A DNA stretch of 64,000 bases, from NCBI RefSeq assembly GCF_050873445.1, contig NZ_JBNMIU010000001.1:1-64000 (forward strand), read 5' to 3'. The first letter of the stretch is position 1. The number at the start of each line of letters is the position of its first letter. Of the stretch, positions 34,411 to 42,733 are shown piece after piece. Position numbers and translations under genes: made by a program. Source of the stretch: Acidaminococcus sp050873445 (GTDB lineage Bacteria > Bacillota > Negativicutes > Acidaminococcales > Acidaminococcaceae). The notes beneath the pieces are model-generated. The model worked only from the letters and a program-made list of their open reading frames with translations. It made no database searches and was not told the DNA's origin.

Positions 34411-34839
34411 ATGAACAAACCCATTGCCAGTATCGATGTAGGAAGGGCCGCCCTGCGCATGGCACTGACGGCTACCCGGGAAGAAGAGGACAGACTGAAG
34501 GAACACCTGAGACAGGAGGGCTTCAAGGCCGCTGCTGTGGATTTCGGAGGTGAATTCCTGCCCAGCATCAAGAAAATCGTGGAACGGGCCGTCGTGGCCT
34601 CGGAACGGCAGAATATCGTAACCGACACCCATGTAGGTGCCGGTACCGTCGCAGGGGCAGCCCATGAGGCCCTGGAACAGATGATGGCCAAGGCCATCGG
34701 GTTTAACGTGGGCGGTAAGATCGGCATCGCTCGTCACGGCGAGCACTTGTGTGTGGCCGTATACATGAGCGTGGGCGTATTGAATCTGAACGAACTGGGT
34801 GTGGGCATGGCCCACCGCAGCCTGGCCGGAATCGATTGA
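34411..34839 (+). CDS. HutP-family RNA-binding regulator
   Basis: A 142-residue protein of the HutP family. Bacillus HutP binds L-histidine and Mg2+ and then grips UAG-type repeats in hut mRNA to prevent termination. The family pattern is clear: IGRLS-like start ASIDVGRAALRMALT, THVGAGTVAGAAHEALEQMM with the metal/ligand His residues, and the C-terminal LGVGMAHRSLAG. No hut genes are present; a cystine/dicarboxylate-type symporter follows after 122 bases, so the controlled operon may be different. ATG 34411 is preferred to 34399 for the AAGG upstream. Confidence 0.78.
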   Translation: MNKPIASIDVGRAALRMALTATREEEDRLKEHLRQEGFKAAAVDFGGEFLPSIKKIVERAVVASERQNIVTDTHVGAGTVAGAAHEALEQMMAKAIGFNVGGKIGIARHGEHLCVAVYMSVGVLNLNELGVGMAHRSLAGID

Positions 34840-34875
34840 AAAATCGATACGCTGCCCTTACAGCGGATGGCTAAA

Positions 34876-34937
34876 AATTCCTGCACTGCACTGGGAATTC
34901 TTGCCCAAAAAGTGTATAATAAATCCCATACACTTTT
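34876..34937 (+). promoter_or_regulatory. Two palindromes over the symporter promoter
   Basis: AATTCC (34876-34881) / GGAATT (34894-34899), and a 10-bp perfect repeat AAAAGTGTAT (34908-34917) / ATACACTTTT (34928-34937). The second overlaps TATAAT (34915-34920) and the likely start point, as a repressor operator would. It could also form a hairpin if transcribed. Confidence 0.55.
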
Positions 34938-34961
34938 CTGTAAAGGAGTCTGGAATTATTT

Positions 34962-36344
34962 ATGCAAAGTCAATTTTTTACTTCGTTCCTGATGATCAGC
35001 GACTGGCGGACCGTACTGTTCCTGGCAGTGCTGGCCGTGATCTTCTACGGCATCCATGTGCTCTACCACAAGCAGCACAAGAGTTTCTCCCTGGTGGTGA
35101 TCATCGGCATGGTGGCCGGTGCCCTGTTGGGCCTTGCCATGCAGGCTGTGGCCGGATTTCCCGCTGATCCCGCCAAGACGGTGTTTATCAAAGAGACAAC
35201 CAACTGGCTGCAGATGTTCGGGGGCGGTTACATCGACCTGATCAAGATGATCGTCATCCCTCTGGTCATCGTGTCCATTGCCCATGTGGTAATCAATCTG
35301 GAAAAAGGGAAAGCCATGAGCCGGCTAGTCAAGCGGACCCTGGTGGTGACTCTGTTCATGACCGCCGTTTCCGCTGCCATTGGACTGGCCTTCGGCGCAC
35401 TGTTCAACGTGGGCGGCATGGCAGCCAGCGGAACTGCTACCGCCAAAGCCAAGACCGTCATGAGCGTGGCTTCCACCCTGCGGGCTCTGATCCCCGGCAA
35501 TCTGGTGCAATCCATGGTGAAGAACAACATCATCGGCATGGTGATCTTCGCTGCCTTCCTGGGGCGGGCCATCTGGTGGATGAAGGAAGATGCCAAAGAA
35601 CAGGAAACCTTTCTCCATAATTTGATTGACGGGTCCCACAAGGCCATGATGAACATGACCGACCTGATCCTGGATTATATGCCCTGGGCTGTAGTGGCCC
35701 TTTTGGCCAATACCATCGCTCAGAAGGGCCTGGCCAGCATCCTGGATGTGGGAACCTTCATCGTGGCGCTGTATGTGGCTCTGGCCGTACAGTTCCTGAT
35801 CCAGTTGGCTGCCCTGTCCTTCCATGGCCTGTCCCCGGTGCACTACCTGAAAAAAAGCGTGGCGCTGCTGATCCTGGCCTTTACCTCCCGGTCCAGTGCC
35901 GGATGCCTGCCCGTCACCGTGGAAACCCTGACCAAAAGACTGGGCGTGGATTCCGGGACCGCCAATTTTGTGGCCGGATTCGGTACGACTGCCGGTATGC
36001 AGGGCTGCGCCGGGGTGTTCCCGGCCATGCTGATCGTCTATGTGTGCCATCTGACCGGTACGCCCCTTGATGCGTCCATGATCATCATGAGCATCATCGT
36101 AGTGACCATCGGTTCCCTGGGCATCGCCGGCATTCCCGGCACCGCTACCATGAGTGCCTCCGTCAGCCTGTCCGGCGTGGGCATGGCTTCCGCCTTCAGC
36201 CTGATCGGGCCCATCCTGGCCATCGATCCGCTGATCGACATGATGCGGACCATGATCAATGTGGCCGGCAGCGTGACCAACGCCCTGATGGTGGACCGCC
36301 AGCTGGGGAATCTGGATATGGAGAAATATAAGGAAGAAATGTAA
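34962..36344 (+). CDS. Dicarboxylate/amino acid:cation symporter, TcyP-like
   Basis: A 460-residue inner-membrane carrier of the DAACS (GltP/TcyP) family, which takes up glutamate, aspartate, C4-dicarboxylates or cystine with sodium or protons. The two re-entrant loops are visible: FTSRSSAGCLPVTVE near residue 305 and GFGTTAGMQGCAGVFPAML near 340. The QGCAG in the second loop, in place of the glutamate carriers' NMDG, and the long N-terminus resemble the cystine carrier TcyP, so cystine is the best guess. Eight or more membrane segments. AAGGAG lies 13 bases before ATG 34962, rather far. Confidence 0.82.
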   Translation: MQSQFFTSFLMISDWRTVLFLAVLAVIFYGIHVLYHKQHKSFSLVVIIGMVAGALLGLAMQAVAGFPADPAKTVFIKETTNWLQMFGGGYIDLIKMIVIPLVIVSIAHVVINLEKGKAMSRLVKRTLVVTLFMTAVSAAIGLAFGALFNVGGMAASGTATAKAKTVMSVASTLRALIPGNLVQSMVKNNIIGMVIFAAFLGRAIWWMKEDAKEQETFLHNLIDGSHKAMMNMTDLILDYMPWAVVALLANTIAQKGLASILDVGTFIVALYVALAVQFLIQLAALSFHGLSPVHYLKKSVALLILAFTSRSSAGCLPVTVETLTKRLGVDSGTANFVAGFGTTAGMQGCAGVFPAMLIVYVCHLTGTPLDASMIIMSIIVVTIGSLGIAGIPGTATMSASVSLSGVGMASAFSLIGPILAIDPLIDMMRTMINVAGSVTNALMVDRQLGNLDMEKYKEEM

Positions 36345-36363
36345 AGAAACCACGGGCCGAAGG

Positions 36364-36398
36364 AAAGGACCCGTCCCCTGCTGGGACGGGTCCTTTTG
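36364..36398 (+). terminator. Terminator of the symporter gene
   Basis: 14-bp perfect stem 36364-36377 / 36383-36396 with a T-rich end. Confidence 0.88.
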
Positions 36399-36399
36399 T

Positions 36400-36516
36400 C
36401 ATAGGGGCGAGTCGCATTGAACACAGACAATCGATTTCCATCGAACAACGAACTCAGTATCCGTAGGGGCTCGCCGCAGGCAAGACCAGCCGTGGGCTGA
36501 TGTTTATTGACACTAC
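36400..36516. repeat. Intergenic repeat-like stretch, no gene
   Basis: The gap between two terminators. It contains GGGGCGAGTCGC and, further on, GTAGGGGCTCGCC, which together with GTAGGGGTCAACC at 37215 look like degenerate copies of one dispersed element. No open frame with a ribosome site is seen. Confidence 0.35.
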
Positions 36517-36546
36517 AAATAGGGGGACTGTCAACAGCCAGTCCCC
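36517..36546 (-). terminator. Terminator of the 36563-37120 gene
   Basis: GGGGACTG (36523-36530) / CAGTCCCC (36539-36546); read on the minus strand it is followed by CTATTT. Confidence 0.6.
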
Positions 36547-36562
36547 GTTATTCTGTATTCCC

Positions 36563-37120
36563 TTATTCTGCGGTGTTTATCAATTTTAATGAAATGATTT
36601 TTCCTTTTTTAACTTTTATAATAAGACTGCTGGCGTGCCCACTATTATAAATAGCCCATTTATTACCTTTTCTCACTTCATTCAGATCCTGTTGCGTGAC
36701 ATGGTATCTATAGTCTTTCTTGCCACTCCATGTGGCGTTCGGCATCCCATATAAGGCAAGTGCCTTTTCAAAAGAATCACCCACCATCAAGCCAGCGGGA
36801 GTTCCAAGACCATTATTGGCCGTTGTTTCAATGGTGTACATAAAATAATCACCATTTCTATAGGGATCTGTCATCACCATTTTAAAGGAGTTGCCGTATA
36901 TCATATACAGACCAGGTAAGGTATATTTATAAATAGTGATCTGTTGTTTCGTTTCCTGCGTTGGAGTTCCGTAAATGGCCTTGATTTGATCAGGCTTTGA
37001 ATATAACGTGATACCCCCGATTGCAAACTCTTCCAGTGGTATATGGGCCAAACAAGTTCCCGCAGCAGCCAGCAGTCCCCCCAGCACCAGAGGGATGATT
37101 TTTTTCAGCTTCCTCATCAT
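36563..37120 (-). CDS. Exported protein of unknown function
   Basis: A 185-residue protein with a signal peptide (RKLKKIIPLVLGGLLAAAG, cleavage after CLA) and a mature domain starting HIPLEEFAIGGITLYS. The pattern GGITL ... IKAIYGTP ... GLMVGDSFEKALALYGMPN, a repeat of a strand and a short-distance helix with YG.P, resembles small periplasmic lipoprotein-like domains of the SmpA/OmlA kind; this is tentative. The gene is visibly AT-richer than all neighbours and is flanked by repeat-like stretches, so it may have been acquired. AAGGAG seven bases before ATG 37120. Confidence 0.65.
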   Translation of the reverse strand: MMRKLKKIIPLVLGGLLAAAGTCLAHIPLEEFAIGGITLYSKPDQIKAIYGTPTQETKQQITIYKYTLPGLYMIYGNSFKMVMTDPYRNGDYFMYTIETTANNGLGTPAGLMVGDSFEKALALYGMPNATWSGKKDYRYHVTQQDLNEVRKGNKWAIYNSGHASSLIIKVKKGKIISLKLINTAE

Positions 37121-37178
37121 GGTTCGCTCCTTTCAATTTCACGTAACTCTACAATACACCTTTCCCCTCAGTATCACC

Positions 37179-37187
37179 ATTATACCA
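37179..37187 (-). promoter_or_regulatory. Extended -10 of the 36563-37120 gene
   Basis: Read on the minus strand: TGGTATAAT, about 60 bases before the start codon. Confidence 0.55.
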
Positions 37188-37318
37188 TGGGAGAGGGGGA
37201 TACAGGGTAAATCCAGTGCCGTAGGGGTCAACCACCGTGATTGACCTGCCCAGGAAGCCAAATGCCAGTGATATTTGGCGGCGTTGCGTTCGCAGTGTTT
37301 TGGCACTAATATGCATAA
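37188..37318. other. Intergenic stretch with repeat-like sequence
   Basis: No gene seen. It holds GTAGGGGTCAACC (near 37215) and a GC-rich stretch that partly pairs with itself (GCCAAATGCCAGTG ... ATTTGGC), probably a decayed repeat. Confidence 0.3.
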
Positions 37319-37347
37319 CAAAAAGGGGACTGTCCTCAGACAGTCCC
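37319..37347 (-). terminator. Terminator of tRNA-Pro
   Basis: On the minus strand: GGGACTGTC / GACAGTCCC (plus 37326-37334 and 37339-37347) followed by C and a run of T. Confidence 0.8.
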
Positions 37348-37362
37348 TCATCCTTTTAAAGT

Positions 37363-37439
37363 TGGTCGGGGCGACAGGATTCGAACCTGCGGCCTCTTAG
37401 TCCCGAACCAAGCGCGCTACCAAACTGCGCTACGCCCCG
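37363..37439 (-). tRNA. tRNA-Pro (anticodon CGG), CCA encoded
   Basis: A 77-base cloverleaf on the minus strand. The acceptor stem is CGGGGCG with CGCCCCG, followed by ACCA in the DNA. The D arm contains AGCGCAGTTTGGTAGCGC. The anticodon arm is CTTGG-TTCGGGA-CTAAG with one G-U pair, giving anticodon CGG (Pro, reads CCG). The T arm contains GGTTCGAATCC. Single gene with its own terminator. Confidence 0.95.
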
Positions 37440-37462
37440 ACAACGTATGTAATTATAGCGGT

Positions 37463-39115
37463 TTATTGCCCTTTTGTCAAGCTTTCCCTTCCAAATTCCG
37501 GCAAAATCTTCAGCCGGATTTCGAAGGGCCGCTCCCAGGGCAGGTTCACCACGAACTGGGCATCCCGCAGATAGTAAGCGTCCTTGTCATCCTGGTAGTA
37601 GGGGAACTGCCGGCAATACCAGATGAACGCCTGCTGGTAGACTCCCAGTTCCCGGGACAGGTAACAGGTAGCCGCCACCGGGTAGGCACCGCCTTTTTCC
37701 GGATCCACCCCGTTGATTCCTTCCAGTTCTGCCATATGAGGACGCACCAGTTTCTGGTAGGCCCAGTCGTCCAGGAACCGGGCATAATTGAACTTGAAAT
37801 TGGCACTGTACAGCGCCGGCAGCTGCTCTTTTGGCAGTCGGGCGGCCTGGCCGCTGACGATGGCCCCCTGGGCCACGGCTGTGCCGATGGCATTGCTGGC
37901 CGTGTTCCATCCTGAATAGCTGAGCAGCTGGGGAATGGGGGTACCGTTTGCCATCAGATGGGGCAGGATGCAGTCACCGGCGGCGAACCGTGAGGAAAGG
38001 TCCACCAGGGCTACCGGTTTCTTTTCCATCAGATCCTTGATGCGCCGGGCGATGCCTATGTAATCCTCCTGCTTTTCGCTGCCGCAGTGGATGAACAGGA
38101 TGAAATCCGCTCCTTCCAGGGAATCCGTTTCCTCTCCGCCGGCCAGGCCGATCTTTTCTTTGGCAATCTGCTCCAGCGTGAGCGGCACGAAATGCAGGGT
38201 GTAGTCCTTCATTTCGTCGCTGCCGTACAATACCTTGATCTTCGGTTTATACCCGGTGCGCCGGCTGTAGATCCGGGCGGCGGCCAGGGCCCCCAGCTCA
38301 TCGGCTCCCTGGGAGGTGTAGATGGGCGGGTGCAGGTCGTAAGCCTTGGGGTATGCGGCGGCGTTCAGCCTGTTGTAGTTGGGCAGGCCGTAGGGATGGG
38401 CATCGTCCTGACCGATCACCAGGTCTGTCAGGTTCTGCTCTGTGACGAACTGGATCAGCTCCTGGTTGAACCGGTCGTTGCTGCGGTACAGGGTGATGTA
38501 CTTCCACTTCAGATCCATGGGGATGGTGGCCTTCATCTCTTCGTACAGGTCGTGGTCGTAGGGCAGCCCCCGGATTTTCTTGTCCATGTTGATGGTCCAG
38601 GTCATGAGCTGCCACTGGTACCACCGGTCAGGAAGCACATTGCTGCTGATCAGGAAACGGGGAATCACGGAATACAGGTAGTACTGCTTATCCGGATACA
38701 GCTCCTTCAGATTTTCCAGGTAGGTGAAGAAATCTCCGGCTTTCTGGTCCGTCACCGGTTCCATCCGGGAATGGAGCAGTCCGCCGAACAACAGCAGGTC
38801 CGTAGAAAGGAGCGCTCCGTTCTGGCGGGGCAGCTGCTGTTCCAGCCAGATTTTGACCTGGGGCACTTTGGCGGGCACGTCGTACCAGTCCATGATCTCG
38901 TCGGGGGGTGCGGTGAAATGGATGCCCCCCAGTTCGCCCAGTTCTGCAGTGAAATCCCGGCAGGGAGGACGGTTGTCCAGGGGCAGCAGGGCCCAGTTTT
39001 CGGCGGTGGGCACGGAGGCGGGTGAAAAAACAGCCCCTCTGGGGGCCAGAGTATGGTACAATACACCTGCAGCCATGCAGACCGCAGCAAGGGCGGCGAG
39101 AGGACTCTTTTTCAC
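37463..39115 (-). CDS. DUF4127 family protein, exported or membrane-anchored
   Basis: A 550-residue protein matching the DUF4127 family pattern: LLPLDNRPPCRDFTAELGEL near residue 43, FTAPPDEIMDWYD, then LLSTDLLLFGGLLHSR near 105. The HPYGLPNYNRL and GADELGALAAARIYSR blocks and VALVDLSSRFAAGDC follow. It begins with a hydrophobic signal/anchor (LAALAAVCMAAGVLYHTLA). The function is not established; alternation of conserved Asp/Asn/Arg suggests an enzyme. Start is GTG 39115, nine bases after AAAGGAG. Confidence 0.8.
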   Translation of the reverse strand: MKKSPLAALAAVCMAAGVLYHTLAPRGAVFSPASVPTAENWALLPLDNRPPCRDFTAELGELGGIHFTAPPDEIMDWYDVPAKVPQVKIWLEQQLPRQNGALLSTDLLLFGGLLHSRMEPVTDQKAGDFFTYLENLKELYPDKQYYLYSVIPRFLISSNVLPDRWYQWQLMTWTINMDKKIRGLPYDHDLYEEMKATIPMDLKWKYITLYRSNDRFNQELIQFVTEQNLTDLVIGQDDAHPYGLPNYNRLNAAAYPKAYDLHPPIYTSQGADELGALAAARIYSRRTGYKPKIKVLYGSDEMKDYTLHFVPLTLEQIAKEKIGLAGGEETDSLEGADFILFIHCGSEKQEDYIGIARRIKDLMEKKPVALVDLSSRFAAGDCILPHLMANGTPIPQLLSYSGWNTASNAIGTAVAQGAIVSGQAARLPKEQLPALYSANFKFNYARFLDDWAYQKLVRPHMAELEGINGVDPEKGGAYPVAATCYLSRELGVYQQAFIWYCRQFPYYQDDKDAYYLRDAQFVVNLPWERPFEIRLKILPEFGRESLTKGQ

Positions 39116-39136
39116 GGCGGGGGCTCCTTTCTTTTA

Positions 39137-39145
39137 TGGTATAAT
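39137..39145 (+). promoter_or_regulatory. Extended -10 promoter of rsmD-coaD
   Basis: TGGTATAAT at 39137-39145, about 34 bases before the rsmD start. Confidence 0.55.
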
Positions 39146-39178
39146 ATCTTATTATAAACTACGGAAGAGGTTTTGTGT

Positions 39179-39733
39179 ATGCGAATCATCACGGGAAAAG
39201 CCAGAGGACTGAAACTGGTGACACCGAAAAATTATCTGGTGCGGCCCACGGCGGACCGGGTGAAGGAAGCCCTGTTCAATATCATCCAGAGACGCATTCC
39301 GGGCAGTATGGTACTGGACGCCTTTGCGGGCACGGGCAATCTGGGACTGGAGGCCTGGAGCCGGGGTGCAGAGAAGGTGTTTTATTTTGACAAGAGCCGG
39401 GAGAGCCTGAAGCTGGTAAAGGCCAATGTGGAAAAAGCACGGGCAGCAGAAGATGTGACCATGATCCACACGGACGCGGTGAACGGCCTTGCCATGATGG
39501 TCCAGCAGAAGCTCCGGTTTGACGTGATCTTTTCGGATCCGCCCTACGACAGGGGGCTGAACCGGAAGGTGGTGGAGGCCCTGGAAAAATGGCCGGTGCT
39601 GAAGCCGGGCGGCCTTCTGGTACTGGAACATTCCCTGCTGGAGGATCCCCGGGAATATGTGCCAAAAGAACTGGAAATCCGCTCTGAAAAGTACGGGGAT
39701 ACGAAAATCTCTCTAATAGTGTGGAAAAGCTGA
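39179..39733 (+). CDS. rsmD: 16S rRNA (guanine966-N2)-methyltransferase RsmD
   Basis: A 184-residue SAM-dependent methyltransferase that modifies G966 of 16S rRNA in the 30S subunit. Motifs: the N-terminal MRIITGKARGLKL and RPTADRVKEALFNII segments typical of RsmD, the SAM loop VLDAFAGTGNLGLEAWSRG near residue 48, and the catalytic motif IV FSDPPYDRG near residue 122. ATG 39179 is preferred, eight bases after GAAGAGG. coaD follows after 53 bases, the usual pairing in Firmicutes. Confidence 0.93.
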   Translation: MRIITGKARGLKLVTPKNYLVRPTADRVKEALFNIIQRRIPGSMVLDAFAGTGNLGLEAWSRGAEKVFYFDKSRESLKLVKANVEKARAAEDVTMIHTDAVNGLAMMVQQKLRFDVIFSDPPYDRGLNRKVVEALEKWPVLKPGGLLVLEHSLLEDPREYVPKELEIRSEKYGDTKISLIVWKS

Positions 39734-39786
39734 TTTGTTTTTGTTATAATGATACATAGTAAATCTGCTTCTCTTGGAGGTTCAAC

Positions 39787-40275
39787 GTGCGCAAAGCTGT
39801 ATGTCCGGGTAGCTTCGACCCGGTTACCATGGGACATCTGGATATTTTTGAACGGGCCAGCAAGATGTTCGATGAACTGATTGTGAGTGTGTTCGTCAAT
39901 CCGGCCAAAGACAAGGCCATGTTCTCCATGGAGGAGAGGGTCGCCATGATCCGGAAAGCCACGGCCCATATCCCTAATGTGCGGGTAACCTCTTTTTCCG
40001 GGTTGCTCAATGAATTCTGCGAGCAGGAAGGGGCCAAGTTCATCGTGCGCGGGCTGCGTGCGTTTACGGATTTCGAATATGAATTCCAGCGGGCCCTGCT
40101 GATGAAGGAAATCGATGAACAGCTGGAAACGGTGTTCATCATGACCAACGCCAAATATTCTTACCTGAGCTCCTCCGGAGTGCGGGAAATGGTCTATTTT
40201 GGCGGCGATATTACCGGATTCGTGCCGGATTGTATCCGGGATGCGGTGATGGCAAAAGCGAAAGCTCGCAAGTAG
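39787..40275 (+). CDS. coaD: Phosphopantetheine adenylyltransferase CoaD
   Basis: A 162-residue nucleotidyltransferase making dephospho-CoA from 4'-phosphopantetheine and ATP, the fourth step to coenzyme A. The T/HxGH motif appears as PVTMGHLDIFERA, after the CPGSFDP start; RGLRAFTDFEYEFQ is the substrate helix and YSYLSSSGVREM the C-terminal signature with the ISSS-like loop. Length is standard. Start is GTG 39787 with GGAGG just upstream. Confidence 0.94.
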   Translation: MRKAVCPGSFDPVTMGHLDIFERASKMFDELIVSVFVNPAKDKAMFSMEERVAMIRKATAHIPNVRVTSFSGLLNEFCEQEGAKFIVRGLRAFTDFEYEFQRALLMKEIDEQLETVFIMTNAKYSYLSSSGVREMVYFGGDITGFVPDCIRDAVMAKAKARK

Positions 40276-40307
40276 TGACGGAATACAAAAAGGAAGGAAC
40301 GATGGTC

Positions 40308-40868
40308 ATGGAATTAGATAAGATCTTGGACGAAATGGAAAGCATCCTGTCAGATGGCTGGAGAGTGCCTTTTGTCAACAAAGTGATGATCGATGAAAAC
40401 GAAATCACCATGGTGATGGACAAACTGAGAGCCGCCGTGCCCCTGGAAGTGAAACGGGCCCATGACCTCTTGGAAGAACAGAAGAACATCATCGATAAAT
40501 CCCGGTCAGAAGCCGACCACATCGTGGAACAGGCCCATGCCGAGGGCGGCCGGATCGTGGATCTGGCCAAGGCTGAAGCCGATCGCCTGGTACGCCAGGA
40601 AGAAGTGGTGAAGGCTGCGGAAGAAAAGGCCAACGGCATCATTGCCACTACCCAGCAATACGACCGGGATATGCGGGCCGCTGCCGATGCCTATGCGGAA
40701 AAACTGCACAGTGAATCCATGCAGTATGCTATGGATGTATTCAACTACCTGGAAGAAAACCTGACCAAGACCCTGAGTGCCGTAAAGGACAACAGCAATG
40801 CGCTGAAATCCTCCTATGATGCGGATCATCAGCTGAACGCCGGGAGTAACGAGGAAGAGAAGAAATAA
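40308..40868 (+). CDS. Coiled-coil protein following coaD
   Basis: A 186-residue, mostly helical, highly charged protein. From residue 45 to about 150 it is a continuous Ala/Glu/Lys-rich coiled coil (SRSEADHIVEQAHAEGGRIV and so on), similar in style to ATP-synthase b/H subunits and DivIVA-type proteins but without their membrane segment or specific motif. Homologues next to coaD are common in Firmicutes and usually called ATPase-like; the function is not known. Two ATGs are possible (40302, 40308); 40308 gives the better distance from AGGAAGGA. Confidence 0.7.
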   Translation: MELDKILDEMESILSDGWRVPFVNKVMIDENEITMVMDKLRAAVPLEVKRAHDLLEEQKNIIDKSRSEADHIVEQAHAEGGRIVDLAKAEADRLVRQEEVVKAAEEKANGIIATTQQYDRDMRAAADAYAEKLHSESMQYAMDVFNYLEENLTKTLSAVKDNSNALKSSYDADHQLNAGSNEEEKK

Positions 40869-40905
40869 AACAAGCGGTCCTTGAGCAGTGGACAGCAGAC
40901 AGTGA

Positions 40906-40937
40906 TGAAAAAGGATGCGGTTTCCGCATCCTTTTTT
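40906..40937. terminator. Bidirectional terminator
   Basis: AAAAAGGATGCGG / CCGCATCCTTTTTT (40907-40919, 40923-40936) between the coiled-coil gene (+) and the VOC gene (-). Confidence 0.9.
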
Positions 40938-40951
40938 CGTACGATAGAACC

Positions 40952-41320
40952 TTATTTGTTTTTCGGAAGGACTTCGATCCAGTAGCCGTCAGGATCGCTG
41001 ATGAAGTAGATGCCCATATCGGGATTTTCGTAGCAGATGCAGCCCATTTCCTTGTGCTTGGCATGGGCGGCTTCGAAATCGTCTGCTCTGACAGCCAGAT
41101 GGAATTCATTTTCCCCCAGATTGTAGGGCTCTTTCCGGTCGTGGAGCCAGGTCAGCTCCAGCAGATGAGGGGTGATGCCGCCGTCGGACAGGTAGGCCAG
41201 GGTGAAGCCGGGGCCTTCGAATTTCCTTACAGCCGTGAAGCCCAGGGCGTCCTTGTAGAACTGCAGGCTTTTTTGCAGGTCCAGCACGTTGAAATTGTTG
41301 TGGTCAAAATGGAATTTCAT
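40952..41320 (-). CDS. Glyoxalase/VOC family protein, lactoylglutathione lyase-like
   Basis: A 122-residue single-domain VOC protein of the glyoxalase I type. The metal ligands are visible: His in FDHNNFNV near residue 6, Glu in HLLELTW near 54, His in EFHLAVR near 74 and Glu in YWIEVLP near the end. It may detoxify methylglyoxal-thiol adducts, but small VOC proteins have many substrates. CATAAGGAGGG precedes ATG 41320. Confidence 0.82.
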   Translation of the reverse strand: MKFHFDHNNFNVLDLQKSLQFYKDALGFTAVRKFEGPGFTLAYLSDGGITPHLLELTWLHDRKEPYNLGENEFHLAVRADDFEAAHAKHKEMGCICYENPDMGIYFISDPDGYWIEVLPKNK

Positions 41321-41392
41321 GGTGAAACCCTCCTTATGGGTAATTGGATAGTGTAATGATAACCTGTTTTTGAAAAAACATCCAGAAGGTAC

Positions 41393-42616
41393 TTAGCCAG
41401 ATACCCGGATTCTTGGCTTTTCCCTGTAATCCCTCCCTTCCATCCGCCCGGTTGTCAGCAGATCGTACAGATCCTGGGCTCTCAGGTCCAGGGTGAGCTG
41501 CTGACGGAAAGCCTCGTTGGGGGCCTTTTGCAGGGTGTCTTTCCGGATGCTGGTGAGCATTGGTAAGGCAGCACGCTGCTTCATGGTCCGAAGCAGCTTC
41601 CGGCCGGTTTCGCTGAACCCCAATACACGCAGATACTGGGGTTGTTCCCTGGCTGCCGTGCTGAAGGGTACTTTCTCCGAAGAAAGCAGCCACTGCCACA
41701 GCAGACGTCGGAGTCGGGAGACGGGGTACCGCTTTGTACTGCAGGCCTCCACGATGCCCTGGAAGCTGCCCGCCCGCCGGTTTTTCCAGATCCGGTCCTC
41801 CAGTCCTTCTGAAACCTGGATCCGGGCAGCAAGGGCTTCCGGAGAACTGGTTTCCAGAGTCCAGCTGAGAAGGGCATCCAGGCGGCCGGTATCGTAGCCG
41901 GGAGTTTTCTGCCGCAGGTACTGTCGGCACAGGGGAAGTTCTGCTTCTGGCAGCGCCCGGCAGGCGCTTTCTGTGAGCCCATGTTCCAGGATTTCCCGGC
42001 GCAGGGCCGTAGCGCTGGGCAGCCGACCCGGTTCCAGAGATGCATCTCCATAGGCGGTACCGGTCCGGTGAACAGGGAGGGGAAGGATGCCAGGGAAGCG
42101 TGCCAGCGCCTTTAGGTATTCCAGGGCCAGCAGGTTATTGGAACCGGAAAACAGCGCCCGGTAGGCCGGATTCCGTCCGGCAGCCAGCGCTTCGGCGGCT
42201 CTGGCGTAGGAAAAACCTTTTTTCAGGACCTGCTGCCAGGCTTCCGGGGTGAATCGCTCCCGGGCCAGCTGCAGCAGCAGGTCCGTGTCCTTTGTTTCAC
42301 AGCCGAAGCTCACACGGGTGACTACTCCGGTGGCAGCGAGCAGCGCCACTCCGCCCCGGGCGAACCCCTGGGCGCTCTGCTGGCTGCAGATGACCGGCAG
42401 CTCCAGCACCAGGTCTACGCCGCCTGCAAGGGCAAGGGCGGCCCGCTGCCACTTGTCCCACAGGGGCAGCTCGCCCCGCTGGGTCAGGCTGCCGCTCATG
42501 ACGGCTATCACCGGTACGGGACCCAGGGCCTGCCGCACCCGGTCCAGCTGATGACGATGTCCCTGGTGGAAGGGGTTATATTCGGCTACGATGCCCACAA
42601 CAGAACTGAAATCCAT
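41393..42616 (-). CDS. tmcAL: tRNA(Met) cytidine acetate ligase TmcAL
   Basis: A 407-residue nucleotidyltransferase-like enzyme that, in Bacillus, uses acetate and ATP to N4-acetylate the wobble cytidine of elongator tRNA-Met. Features: the HxGH-type start VGIVAEYNPFHQGHRHQL, MSGSLTQRGELPLWDKW near residue 40, LVLELP and SGSNNLLALEYLKAL in the middle, and LPSATALRREI. Adjacent ackA, using acetyl-phosphate/acetate, is divergent. The neighbourhood rsmD-coaD-tmcAL-yceD-rpmF matches the Bacillus ylb region. AAGGAG precedes ATG 42616. Confidence 0.88.
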   Translation of the reverse strand: MDFSSVVGIVAEYNPFHQGHRHQLDRVRQALGPVPVIAVMSGSLTQRGELPLWDKWQRAALALAGGVDLVLELPVICSQQSAQGFARGGVALLAATGVVTRVSFGCETKDTDLLLQLARERFTPEAWQQVLKKGFSYARAAEALAAGRNPAYRALFSGSNNLLALEYLKALARFPGILPLPVHRTGTAYGDASLEPGRLPSATALRREILEHGLTESACRALPEAELPLCRQYLRQKTPGYDTGRLDALLSWTLETSSPEALAARIQVSEGLEDRIWKNRRAGSFQGIVEACSTKRYPVSRLRRLLWQWLLSSEKVPFSTAAREQPQYLRVLGFSETGRKLLRTMKQRAALPMLTSIRKDTLQKAPNEAFRQQLTLDLRAQDLYDLLTTGRMEGRDYREKPRIRVSG

Positions 42617-42733
42617 GGAACGCTCCTTAAAATTTCTATTTTACAAATCCGGAAATCTTTGCTAACATATATTAGTATTATAGCATAAGCATAATACTGG
42701 TTTAAAATCAGTAGTTCATCAGGAGGCAATGTA

